Below are positions 1 to 5,184 of a DNA stretch of 5,184 nt, piece after piece. The stretch covers positions 1 through 5,184 of the forward strand of contig JACPBU010000088.1 in NCBI GenBank assembly GCA_016180165.1, written 5' to 3'. Made by a program: the position numbers and the translations under genes. The notes under the pieces are model-generated. The model was not told the DNA's origin. It saw only the letters and a program-made list of their open reading frames with translations, and searched no databases. How positions within the stretch are numbered: the stretch's first letter is position 1; each line of letters begins with the position of its first letter. The DNA is from Candidatus Woesearchaeota archaeon (GTDB lineage: Archaea; Nanobdellota; Nanobdellia; Woesearchaeales; JACPBV01).

Positions 1-2
1 AA

Positions 3-1460
3 CTCTGCAGCTCAGGAGGATTTGGGGGGATTGTTGACCTCAGCAAAGTCCACGTCTCGATGAAGGGGCTGCCCCCTTATGTGATTGCCTGCGGGGAGAC
101 GCAGGAAAGGTTCACCTGGATAAGCCCGCCGTCATTCACCCCGACGATATTAAGAATCTACAATGAGGATTCTCAGCTGCCCAAAGTTTCCGAAGGGGCA
201 AGAGCTTCAGTTATCGGGAAGGTAACAAAAGAAAAAGACTTCATCCTTACATTCGGCGGCAAGACGGTCTGCAACGTGCCTGTTGATGTTGTGACAGAAG
301 GGATCAGATACAAACGGGAAAAAAGAGCTGTAAAAAGAGAATTCACTGAGCCTGAGCTACCAGAGCCGAGGGATTTCGGAAAGGCTGCGCTTGAGGTATT
401 GCGGCAGCCCAACATCGCATCTAAAGCCCCGATATTCAGGCATTATGACACCGAGGTGCAGGGCCTTACCGTCATCAGGCCGGGTGAAGCAGACGCAGGA
501 GTCCAGGCGCCCATCCCGGGAAAATTTGCAGGAATGGCAGCGGCGCTTGACCATAATCCAAGATATTCCCACATCGATCCTTACCTTGGCGCTGCCAATG
601 CAGTTGCAGAATCGATGAGAAATGTTGCAGCCGTCGGAGCTGTTCCGTATGCGATGACAGACTGCCTTAACATGGGCAATCCTGAAGTCCCGGAGTCGTT
701 CAACGATTTTGTTGAGACGGTAAAGGGATTGAGCGATGCCGCAAGAGCCCTCTGGCTCAAGGGGCATAAGGAGACTCCTGTCCCTTTCATTTCAGGCAAC
801 GTCAGTTTTTACAACGAAAGCGCATCAGGAAAACAGATTGACCCGAGCCCGGTCGTCTGCTGCATCGGAGTTCTGGATGATTACAGAAAAGCGATAACGA
901 TGGAGCTGAAGAACTCGGAAAATATCATTTTCCTTGCTGGAGATCGAAAGGATGAGTTAGGGGGCAGCGCATATTATGCCATTCGCCACGAGTATGGCGC
1001 AAACGTCCCGAATCTAGATTTTGCTGAGCAGAGAAACATGATTTATGCCGTCATTGACTGCATCGGCAGCGGATTGCTGGAAAGCTGCCATGACATATCC
1101 GACGGAGGGATGCTGGCTGCAGTCGCTGAGATGATACTGGCAAAGCAGGGCGATGAAAAAGTTGGCGCAGAGATTGATATAGGTGATTTGGGCTATGAAA
1201 ATAAATCTGGCAATCCGGACTTAAGGGCAGATAAGCTCCTGTTTTCAGAAACCCCGGGATTTATCTTTGAAGTTAAGATGGGGAATGCCGGCAAGGTCAA
1301 GGATATCTTTAAAAGCCACAGCATCGATATTGATGAGTTGGGAAAAACAACAGGCAATGGGAGCCTGGTCATCAGGCAGAACGATAAGCCAATTCTTGAT
1401 CTGGCTTTCAGGCAGATGGACGAAGCGTGGTCTAACGGCCTTCTGGAGGCGCTGAGATGA
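3..1460 (+). CDS. purL: PurL, FGAM synthase large (synthetase) subunit, 3' part
   Basis: Partial gene, open at the left edge; the last 485 residues are present in the frame that starts at base 3. The Met at base 60 is internal, because homologous sequence (SSGGFGGIVDLSKVHVS) continues upstream of it. PurL converts FGAR, ATP and ammonia to FGAM in the cytoplasmic PurLQS complex, with ammonia supplied by PurQ. Visible family motifs, numbered from the first full codon: GETQER (31-36, equivalent to the SESQER active-site stretch), RYSHIDPY (about 187-194), MTDCLNMGNPE, SGNVSFYNE (264-272), DELGGS (317-322) and CHDISDGG (362-369). These cover the end of the first AIRS-like half and all of the second. 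The stop overlaps the purQ start as ATGA, so the two are probably translationally coupled. Small-type archaeal and Bacillus PurL is about 600-750 residues, so 100-250 residues probably lie upstream. A short extra segment (WLKGHKET) precedes the PVPFISGNVS motif. Identification is secure. Confidence 0.97.
   Translation, partial: LCSSGGFGGIVDLSKVHVSMKGLPPYVIACGETQERFTWISPPSFTPTILRIYNEDSQLPKVSEGARASVIGKVTKEKDFILTFGGKTVCNVPVDVVTEGIRYKREKRAVKREFTEPELPEPRDFGKAALEVLRQPNIASKAPIFRHYDTEVQGLTVIRPGEADAGVQAPIPGKFAGMAAALDHNPRYSHIDPYLGAANAVAESMRNVAAVGAVPYAMTDCLNMGNPEVPESFNDFVETVKGLSDAARALWLKGHKETPVPFISGNVSFYNESASGKQIDPSPVVCCIGVLDDYRKAITMELKNSENIIFLAGDRKDELGGSAYYAIRHEYGANVPNLDFAEQRNMIYAVIDCIGSGLLESCHDISDGGMLAAVAEMILAKQGDEKVGAEIDIGDLGYENKSGNPDLRADKLLFSETPGFIFEVKMGNAGKVKDIFKSHSIDIDELGKTTGNGSLVIRQNDKPILDLAFRQMDEAWSNGLLEALR
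1445..1449 (+). promoter_or_regulatory. Shine-Dalgarno site of purQ
   Basis: GGAGG lies seven bases before the purQ ATG, inside the last codons of purL. It fixes the purQ start at 1457 and suggests that the two subunits are co-translated from one message. The other genes in the window have no comparable site. Confidence 0.8.
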
Positions 1461-2317
1461 CAAAGCAAAAAAAGAAGATCGCTGTCATCTGGTTCCCCGG
1501 GACAAATTGCGAAGAAGAAAGCAAAAGGGCAATCGAATCTGCGGGCATGGAAGCTGAGATAGTCCGGTGGAATGATGCCAAAAATCTTGAGCATTTTGAC
1601 GGGTATGTCCTTCCCGGAGGCTGGAGCTACGAAGACAGGATACGTGCAGGAGTGATTGCAGCCAAAGACCCCCTGGTCATCGAAATCAAGAGGCAGGCAG
1701 AGCGGGGAAAGATTGTGCTCGGAATCTGCAATGGCTGCCAGGTGCTGGTCGAGGCCGGCCTTATTCCCGGAAATTCTGAGAATTGTGAGAATGGAAATGG
1801 GGAAACTTCCAGGGAGAGAAATCGGGAAGCAGCTAAAGAAGGAACGGAAAGGAAAGATGCCCCAAATGGAAAGATTACGATGGCGCTTGCCCCTAATGTC
1901 AATCCGATTGTCTCAGGCTATTTCTGCACATGGGTTTATGTCAAAAAAATTTCTGAGAGGGAAAATGCCTTTTCTGGGGGAATACCCGACATCATGCCAA
2001 TCCCCATTGCCCACGGTGAAGGAAGATTTGTGACAAAGGACAAAAAGCTCATCGCAGAGCTTGAGAAAAACGGCCAGATCCTTTTCAAATACTGCGGCGA
2101 AAACGGGAACGTGGCTGACAGATATCCGATAAACCCCAACGGCGCAGTCTCCAATATCGCAGGGATCATCAATCCAAGAGGAAACGTCCTTGCCATGATG
2201 CCTCATCCTGAACGGGCATCCTGGATGCACCAGGTTCCCGGGCACATCAGGGAAGGTGAAGCCCCTGGACCGGGAAGGAAGATATTTGAGAGCATGAGGG
2301 ATTATCTGATCAAGTAA
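1457..2317 (+). CDS. purQ: PurQ, FGAM synthase glutaminase subunit, with charged insert
   Basis: Class I glutamine amidotransferase that hydrolyses glutamine and channels ammonia to PurL. The product has 286 residues; typical PurQ is about 220-230. Visible motifs are WFPGTNCEEE near the N-terminus, LPGGWSYEDRIRAG (52-65), GICNGCQ with the nucleophile Cys91 (89-95), PIAHGEGR (183-190), and MMPHPERA with catalytic His250 and Glu252, so the Cys-His-Glu triad is complete. The C-terminal GPGRKIFESM resembles the family's usual end. The extra length is mostly a hydrophilic block at about residues 106-139, rich in Asn, Glu, Lys, Arg and Gly. It lies directly after the nucleophile-elbow helix and before the FCTWVYVK strand. 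It looks like a disordered loop and stays in frame. The start is fixed by GGAGG upstream and the 4-base overlap with purL. Identification is very secure. Confidence 0.97.
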   Translation: MTKQKKKIAVIWFPGTNCEEESKRAIESAGMEAEIVRWNDAKNLEHFDGYVLPGGWSYEDRIRAGVIAAKDPLVIEIKRQAERGKIVLGICNGCQVLVEAGLIPGNSENCENGNGETSRERNREAAKEGTERKDAPNGKITMALAPNVNPIVSGYFCTWVYVKKISERENAFSGGIPDIMPIPIAHGEGRFVTKDKKLIAELEKNGQILFKYCGENGNVADRYPINPNGAVSNIAGIINPRGNVLAMMPHPERASWMHQVPGHIREGEAPGPGRKIFESMRDYLIK

Positions 2318-2400
2318 AATGTCCACCATGAAAGCTGCCATCAAAGGGTGTAAAGAAGGCAGGCTCACCCTGCTCCTTAACCCAATCTTAACAAACCAAA

Positions 2401-2880
2401 ATGAACACCATTGAACTCTTTGTCGGGCTGAAAATTCCGGATACTACTGCAATAACTACTTTGCAGGCTATCCACACACTTGGGAAAAATGGAGTGGCAA
2501 AGCTGTCCAGAGAAATATACTATAAGTTTGTTTTCGAGGGTGATGTTGATTCATTTTCACAGAGGATTTCCAGGGCTGACGTCATTGTCAACGCCAACAA
2601 GAACAGCTGTAAGATCCTGAAAGAAGGCGAAAAGCTCAATGCGGCAAAAGGTGCTGTCTCTATCCTAGTCAGGGACACCGGCGACAAATGCGCTGGGCTG
2701 CTCAAGACCTTGCGGGAACGTTTGGGCTTCAAGGAGCTCCTTGGCATCGAAAGAGGAGTCTTCTGGACACTGCACTTTGGCAAAGATGCCAAAAATCCGG
2801 AAGAAGAAGCGATGGATATTGCAGATGAATTACTTCACAACAGGCATTTTCAGGAGGCGGTGGTGTATCGAGCTGGATAA
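2401..2880 (+). CDS. purS: PurS-like protein with two tandem PurS domains
   Basis: Third subunit of FGAM synthase; PurS bridges PurL and PurQ. Usual PurS is about 80 residues and dimerises, whereas this product has 159 and reads as two PurS-like units. Unit 1 is residues 1-76 (IELFVGLKIPD, then helix, then EIYYKFVFEGD). Unit 2 is residues 84-159 (AVSILVRDTG, helix, GFKELLGIERGVFWTLHFG, then ADELLHNRHFQEAVVY). The last motif matches the PurS C-terminus pattern LL-x-N-(x)n-V. The LGFKELLGIERGV stretch also recalls the PurS-like N-terminal domain of large, single-chain PurL. The position after purL and purQ supports the call. There is no good Shine-Dalgarno before ATG 2401, and an 83-base gap separates it from purQ. 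A second, broken copy of its 3' end lies at 3479-3562. The subunit assignment is fairly secure; the two-domain reading rests on length and by-eye alignment. Confidence 0.82.
   Translation: MNTIELFVGLKIPDTTAITTLQAIHTLGKNGVAKLSREIYYKFVFEGDVDSFSQRISRADVIVNANKNSCKILKEGEKLNAAKGAVSILVRDTGDKCAGLLKTLRERLGFKELLGIERGVFWTLHFGKDAKNPEEEAMDIADELLHNRHFQEAVVYRAG
2844..2868 (+). repeat. 25-base direct repeat, copy A (inside purS 3' end)
   Basis: Perfect direct repeat of bases 3526-3550. It begins GCATTTTCAGGAGG and ends GGTGGTGTAT, and encodes HFQEAVVY in purS. The sequence diverges at once on both sides of the block. The copies are 682 bases apart and bracket the toxin-antitoxin genes. Confidence 0.95.
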
Positions 2881-2922
2881 TGATATCCCTAGGTAAATTC
2901 TAATATTCGAAGCAATGCACGG

Positions 2923-3177
2923 TCAAGGCTGATCATAAATATCTTTTCTATGCCCAACCTTAGTTATTTCTATTTCTTTTTTGTCAAACCAGATTTCAGC
3001 AACTGCGCGGTAATCTCCAGCCCTAATCTTGTAATCGGTTCTGCCTTTTAACCGTTCAAAGAACCTGATGGGATCTGTGATAGCCCCCTTGAGTTTATTC
3101 GAGATCTGCTCTTGAACAAGGTTTGGCAATTTAAGGAATTCTTTTTCGGCTTTTGGAGAAAAGAAGAGATTCCACAT
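2923..3177 (-). CDS. relE: RelE/ParE-superfamily toxin
   Basis: Small toxin of 84 residues, the usual RelE size. RelE-family toxins are ribosome-dependent mRNA endonucleases, while related ParE toxins act on gyrase. The archaeal RelE pattern is clear: FFSPKAEKEFLKLP (5-18), the LKGRTDYKIRAGDYRAV core (43-59) with its basic residues, and the C-terminal GHRKDIY (75-81). The LKGR...GDYR...GHRKD/VY signature favours RelE over ParE. I chose ATG 3177, which overlaps the antitoxin TGA by one base (TGATG); a TTG three bases upstream would add one residue. It is co-directional with and downstream of the antitoxin, as expected for a translationally coupled pair. Its 3' end faces purS and leaves only 42 bases between stops. 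All family motifs are intact, so it is probably functional. Confidence 0.92.
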   Translation of the reverse strand: MWNLFFSPKAEKEFLKLPNLVQEQISNKLKGAITDPIRFFERLKGRTDYKIRAGDYRAVAEIWFDKKEIEITKVGHRKDIYDQP

Positions 3178-3383
3178 CAATCCATGCCTGCTTTTCTTAG
3201 AACTTCGTTAAAGGGGATCCTTTTCCCGCTTCTCAGCTCCTTTCTGGATTCCTCAATATCGCTTTTGGCTTTTTCAGACAGCTCAAGAAAATCCTCATGA
3301 AAACATGACTTAAGCTCACGGATATCATTCCGAATGTTTGCCAATTCCTCAAACACCTGTTCGATTTTTGCTTCCATATCCAT
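3177..3383 (-). CDS. Antitoxin partner of the RelE-type toxin
   Basis: Short protein (68 residues), highly charged and helical. Residues 1-50 look like a continuous amphipathic or coiled-coil helix (EAKIEQVFEELANIRNDI, then FLELSEKAKSDIEESRKEL). The tail GKRIPFNEVLRKAGMD resembles the C-terminal motif of many RelB-type antitoxins, where a loop and short helix wrap the toxin. Its gene comes immediately before the toxin with a one-base overlap, the standard order. No DNA-binding fold can be assigned, so autoregulation is unproven. Two in-frame starts exist: ATG 3383, and ATG 3377, which would give a protein beginning MEAKIEQ. The TATA-like box at 3399-3408 is centred about 27 bases from 3377, so a leaderless message starting at the second Met is plausible. 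The antitoxin role rests mainly on pairing, size and tail motif. Confidence 0.8.
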   Translation of the reverse strand: MDMEAKIEQVFEELANIRNDIRELKSCFHEDFLELSEKAKSDIEESRKELRSGKRIPFNEVLRKAGMD

Positions 3384-3398
3384 CCAAAAGGCTGCTTA

Positions 3399-3408
3399 GT
3401 TTATAAAA
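3399..3408 (-). promoter_or_regulatory. TATA-like box of the toxin-antitoxin operon
   Basis: On the minus strand this reads TTTTATAAAC. It is centred about 21 and 27 bases before the two candidate antitoxin starts (3383 and 3377). Archaeal transcription usually begins about 25 bases downstream of the TATA centre, so the transcript would be leaderless or nearly so. It gives the pair a promoter independent of the purine genes. Confidence 0.55.
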
Positions 3409-3478
3409 CTTACGACGGGCGGTTTCAGGCATTATGCCCTGATTTAACTGCTCCGCATCAAAAAGATATGCAGGTCTG

Positions 3479-3562
3479 GATGCCAGGCAGGCATTGGATA
3501 TTGCTGATGAACTATTGCATAATAAGCATTTTCAGGAGGCGGTGGTGTATAAAACTGCCTGA
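3479..3562 (+). pseudogene. Orphan 3' fragment of a second purS copy
   Basis: In frame this encodes DARQALDIADELLHN, then KHFQEAVVYKTA and a stop. The intact purS ends EEEAMDIADELLHNR, then HFQEAVVYRAG. In the 18 codons from GAT ATT to TAT, six differ between copies and five of those changes are synonymous; the sixth is Arg to Lys. So the fragment comes from a purS that evolved under selection, not from decay of a recent duplicate. There is no start codon: the frame is open only back to base 3443, after a stop at 3440-3442. The N-terminal three quarters are missing and the homology fades upstream of about 3479. It sits between the antitoxin promoter and a tandem repeat array. It is probably not translated and is best read as a recombination scar. 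Confidence 0.85.
3526..3550 (+). repeat. 25-base direct repeat, copy B (in purS fragment)
   Basis: Identical to bases 2844-2868. Upstream of it the two purS copies differ at seven of 30 bases, and downstream the last codons and stop differ (CGA GCT GGA TAA against AAA ACT GCC TGA). It is the possible second attachment or crossover site of an inserted segment. Confidence 0.95.
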
Positions 3563-3640
3563 TTAGATTTGAGAAATAGCTTGATTCTAATTGAGAAATG
3601 ACCTGATTCGAATTGAGAAATAACATCATTACAATTTGAG
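3561..3640 (+). repeat. Tandem 22-base repeat array, about 3.6 units
   Basis: Units start at 3561, 3583, 3605 and 3627; the last is only 14 bases. The unit pattern is GATT-(2-3 variable)-ATTTGAG or AATTGAG, then AAAT-(A/G)-x-C-x-T. The units are clearly related but not identical. The array starts at the stop codon of the purS fragment and reaches the last three codons and stop of the minus-strand unknown gene. The 22-base period is about two helical turns and equals the length of many plasmid iterons, but no replication gene is recognised here. Confidence 0.8.
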
Positions 3641-4471
3641 GGGTTTCCCATCGGCAAACGCACTTTCAATAGCGGGAAAAAGGGACACTGAAACTGAGCC
3701 GTCTGGGTTCTTTTTGGCTTGGAAAGCAGCGAATAGCTCCGAACCCGAGACTTCAGCTAACCCCCTCTGAAATTGTTCCCAATCTTTTTCCGGAAATGAC
3801 GGAAGATAGGATTGAAGAATCCCTTGGACTGCTGCAACATGAAAGGTTGCACATCTCCCATCTAAAGGAAAATCTGTCATGGCCTTCTTTGCTTTTCTCC
3901 GAACATGTGACGCATACAGACTCCTGAAAAATTCTGCTGGACTATAATTTGGCGGCGTATCAAATGCATAGACAAATGGATGGGAGGGGAACTGGAATTT
4001 TTGAAAGTCGATAAACCCCAGCTTCTGCATAATCCCCTGAAACTGTTGCTCAGTTGGGGGTTCGAAACCAGCAACCTCAAGAAGATGTTTCGAGACTTTA
4101 TTCTCAACTTCGGATGGACTATCAGGTGAAAGAATCCTTTCTTTATGTACTCTATCCCCCTGATAATCAAAAGTGACAGGATTTGCCCATATAATGTAGG
4201 GAATGAATAACTTCTCTTTTTTGCCTTCAGGCAGTTTTTCACCAGTTGGAAGAGCGCCATCTGCCCAAAAAAAACATGGATAAACTGGCTTGTAACCATC
4301 TTTTGAGTGATAATCACTTGCCTGATTGAGAGCATCCCATAAAGAATGCCTGTCAGAGGCAGTAAAAACTTCAACAGTTGGAAATTCTTCTCTAAAATAC
4401 TTGGCAAATTGATCTCCTACAATGGAATTCCTATCAAAATACACAAGCGTCTCCAATTTTTGAACCGGCAT
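3629..4471 (-). CDS. Unknown protein, 280 residues, possible receiver-like N-terminus
   Basis: I do not recognise this family. The frame is open for 280 residues, and the start ATG 4471 lies about 26 bases from a TATA-like box. The N-terminal third alternates strands and helices: LETLVYF (6-12), helix 17-29, TVEVFTASD (32-40), helix 43-52, YPCFFWADG (64-72) and LFIPYIIWA (88-96). That pattern, with Asp13 and Asp71 after strands, recalls a response-regulator receiver fold, but the canonical receiver motifs are absent and this is only a guess. Residues 125-240 look mostly helical, with a basic patch HVRRKAKKA (189-197). The C-terminus has a likely hairpin (NPDGSVSVSLFP). There is no signal peptide or membrane segment. 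Two 60-base stretches I counted (4081-4200) are about 38% GC, against about 51% in two purL stretches, which suggests foreign origin. It is divergent from purE, and its stop falls inside the 22-base repeat array. Confidence 0.75.
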   Translation of the reverse strand: MPVQKLETLVYFDRNSIVGDQFAKYFREEFPTVEVFTASDRHSLWDALNQASDYHSKDGYKPVYPCFFWADGALPTGEKLPEGKKEKLFIPYIIWANPVTFDYQGDRVHKERILSPDSPSEVENKVSKHLLEVAGFEPPTEQQFQGIMQKLGFIDFQKFQFPSHPFVYAFDTPPNYSPAEFFRSLYASHVRRKAKKAMTDFPLDGRCATFHVAAVQGILQSYLPSFPEKDWEQFQRGLAEVSGSELFAAFQAKKNPDGSVSVSLFPAIESAFADGKPLKL

Positions 4472-4492
4472 AATGGGTGTTGTTACTTTATA

Positions 4493-4502
4493 GTTTATAA
4501 GC
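4493..4502 (-). promoter_or_regulatory. TATA-like box of the unknown gene
   Basis: On the minus strand this reads GCTTATAAAC, preceded by an A-rich stretch (AGAAAAGC region) that could serve as a BRE. Its centre is about 26 bases from ATG 4471, so the message is probably leaderless. The TTATAAAC core is shared with the antitoxin promoter. Confidence 0.55.
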
Positions 4503-4525
4503 TTTTCTATGACATGGCTCGAAAC

Positions 4526-4534
4526 TTATTTAAA
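4526..4534 (+). promoter_or_regulatory. TATA-like box of purE
   Basis: TTATTTAAA, preceded by the purine-rich CGAAA (a BRE-like element). It predicts a transcript start near 4555-4557 and a short leader of about 23 bases before ATG 4580. The leader contains GGGGG (4563-4567), a poor and distant ribosome site. It suggests that purE is transcribed separately from purLQS in the present arrangement. Confidence 0.5.
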
Positions 4535-4579
4535 CCCCTTCTGCTGCTGAAATAGGATTAATGGGGGAATTATACGGTT

Positions 4580-5184
4580 ATGGCAAAAGCACTCATCATC
4601 TTCGCATCGGAATCTGACCAGGCAGTCTTCAAGCCGCTTATTGACGGGCTGAAGAAAGAAAATATTCCTTATGAATTCCATATCTGCTCTGTCCACAGGA
4701 ATCCTGAAGGGCTTGACCCTTTGCTTAAAGGCGATTATTCTTATGTCATATCAGGAGCAGGATTAAGCGCTGCGCTTCCCGGCTCCATCGCATCGAAGAT
4801 AACAAAGCCGGTCTTTGGGATACCATGCAAAGGGAATTATGAAGGCCTTGATGCGATGCTGTCTATCATGCAGATGCCTCCCGGAATTCCTGTTCTCGGC
4901 GTCGGTGTCAACAGGTTTGAATCTATCCTCTCTGCGGCAAAAAAGCTGCAAAAGCCGTTCTTCGAGATAAACCTTGTGTCCGAAAGCCACAGCAGGGCGA
5001 TGGAAAAAGCAGAAGCGGTGCTGCGGGAGTTTGAGATCATCTTCAAGAAATCTGATGCCATTGAGCAAAATGCGATCAACATAGAATTTGTGCAGCTTGA
5101 CGAAGACATCCCCGAAAAGGATGCTCTGGTCATCTACTGCCCTCTCCTGCTTGAGGAAGATGACAGGGCAGAAGCTGCCCTTAA
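4580..5184 (+). CDS. purE: PurE-like N5-CAIR mutase / AIR carboxylase, 5' part
   Basis: Open from ATG 4580 to the right edge: 201 codons, no stop, so the gene is partial. PurE moves or adds CO2 to give CAIR from N5-CAIR (class I) or AIR (class II). Motifs: SESD (10-13), SVHRNPEG (37-44) with His39 matching the catalytic His of the SAHR motif, GAGLSAALPG (59-68), GIPCKGNYEGLDAMLSIMQM (80-99) and PPGIPVLGVGVN (100-111). The SIMQMPPGIPV stretch favours class I. The usual GAG-x-AAHLPG loop has Ala65 where His is common. Sequence continues well past the normal end of about 160-170 residues, with a helical stretch (137-165) and EIIFKKSD...FVQLD, then DALVIYCPLLLEEDD, which suggests an extra C-terminal domain. 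No PurK is visible here. The family call is secure; the reaction class is less so. Confidence 0.9.
   Translation, partial: MAKALIIFASESDQAVFKPLIDGLKKENIPYEFHICSVHRNPEGLDPLLKGDYSYVISGAGLSAALPGSIASKITKPVFGIPCKGNYEGLDAMLSIMQMPPGIPVLGVGVNRFESILSAAKKLQKPFFEINLVSESHSRAMEKAEAVLREFEIIFKKSDAIEQNAINIEFVQLDEDIPEKDALVIYCPLLLEEDDRAEAAL

Noticed and set aside
2359..2373. Hairpin GCAGG-CTCAC-CCTGC between purQ and purS
   Set aside because: Only five base pairs and no T-run after it. Too weak to call a terminator or regulatory structure.
2319..2414. Small plus-strand frame of 31 codons in the purQ-purS gap (MSTMKAAIKG...)
   Set aside because: No Shine-Dalgarno, no recognisable family, and it overlaps the purS start in another frame. 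Not enough to call a gene.
2852..2865. AGGAGGCGGTGGTG inside the 25-base repeat as a ribosome site
   Set aside because: It resembles a Shine-Dalgarno, but no meaningful open frame follows at the right distance in either copy. It is coding sequence for QEAVV.
3424..3436. 13-base match TTCAGGCATTATG to purL bases 435-447
   Set aside because: Flanks do not match and a single 13-mer may be chance. No evidence of a purL-derived fragment.
3444..3629. Minus-strand open frame of 61 codons (begins MMLFLNSNQV)
   Set aside because: It is antisense to the purS fragment and the tandem repeats, has no family resemblance and no promoter-like box, so it is a by-product of those sequences.
3561..3640. 22-base array as a CRISPR
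   Set aside because: Units are directly adjacent without spacers and vary too much from one another. No cas genes are seen.
4561..4617. Upstream short frame before purE (MGELYGYGKS..., 18 codons) as a leader peptide
   Set aside because: It overlaps the purE start out of frame, and no attenuation structure or ribosome site supports it.

Overview
The window reads as archaeal chromosomal DNA carrying a de novo purine biosynthesis locus. The evidence is separate small PurL, PurQ and PurS subunits of formylglycinamidine ribonucleotide (FGAM) synthase, AT-rich TATA-like boxes placed for leaderless or short-leader transcripts, and an archaeal-style RelE toxin. I cannot name the lineage. A DPANN or euryarchaeal metagenome-type genome would fit, but that is an inference from style only.

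Layout. Bases 3-1460 (+) hold the C-terminal 485 residues of PurL, cut by the left edge. purQ (1457-2317, +) overlaps it by ATGA and has a strong Shine-Dalgarno site. After an 83-base gap comes a 159-residue PurS (2401-2880, +) that appears to be two PurS domains fused in tandem. At the far right, purE (4580 to the right edge, +) is open and continues outside the window. These four products act in one pathway: PurL, PurQ and PurS together make FGAM from FGAR, and PurE works two steps later on AIR carboxylation.

Between purS and purE lie about 1.7 kb of genes on the opposite strand that do not belong to the pathway. They are a RelE-type toxin and its antitoxin (2923-3383, -) and an AT-rich gene of unknown function for 280 residues (3629-4471, -). 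Each unit has its own TATA-like box.

The toxin-antitoxin pair is bracketed by two copies of the purS 3' end: the intact one, and an orphan fragment at about 3479-3562. The two share a perfect 25-base direct repeat (2844-2868 and 3526-3550), and around it the differences are mostly synonymous. Right after the orphan fragment is a tandem array of about 3.6 units of 22 bases (3561-3640), which runs into the last codons of the unknown gene. This points to an insertion or recombination event at the 3' end of purS, and it is the most interesting feature of the window. No recombinase or transposase is visible.
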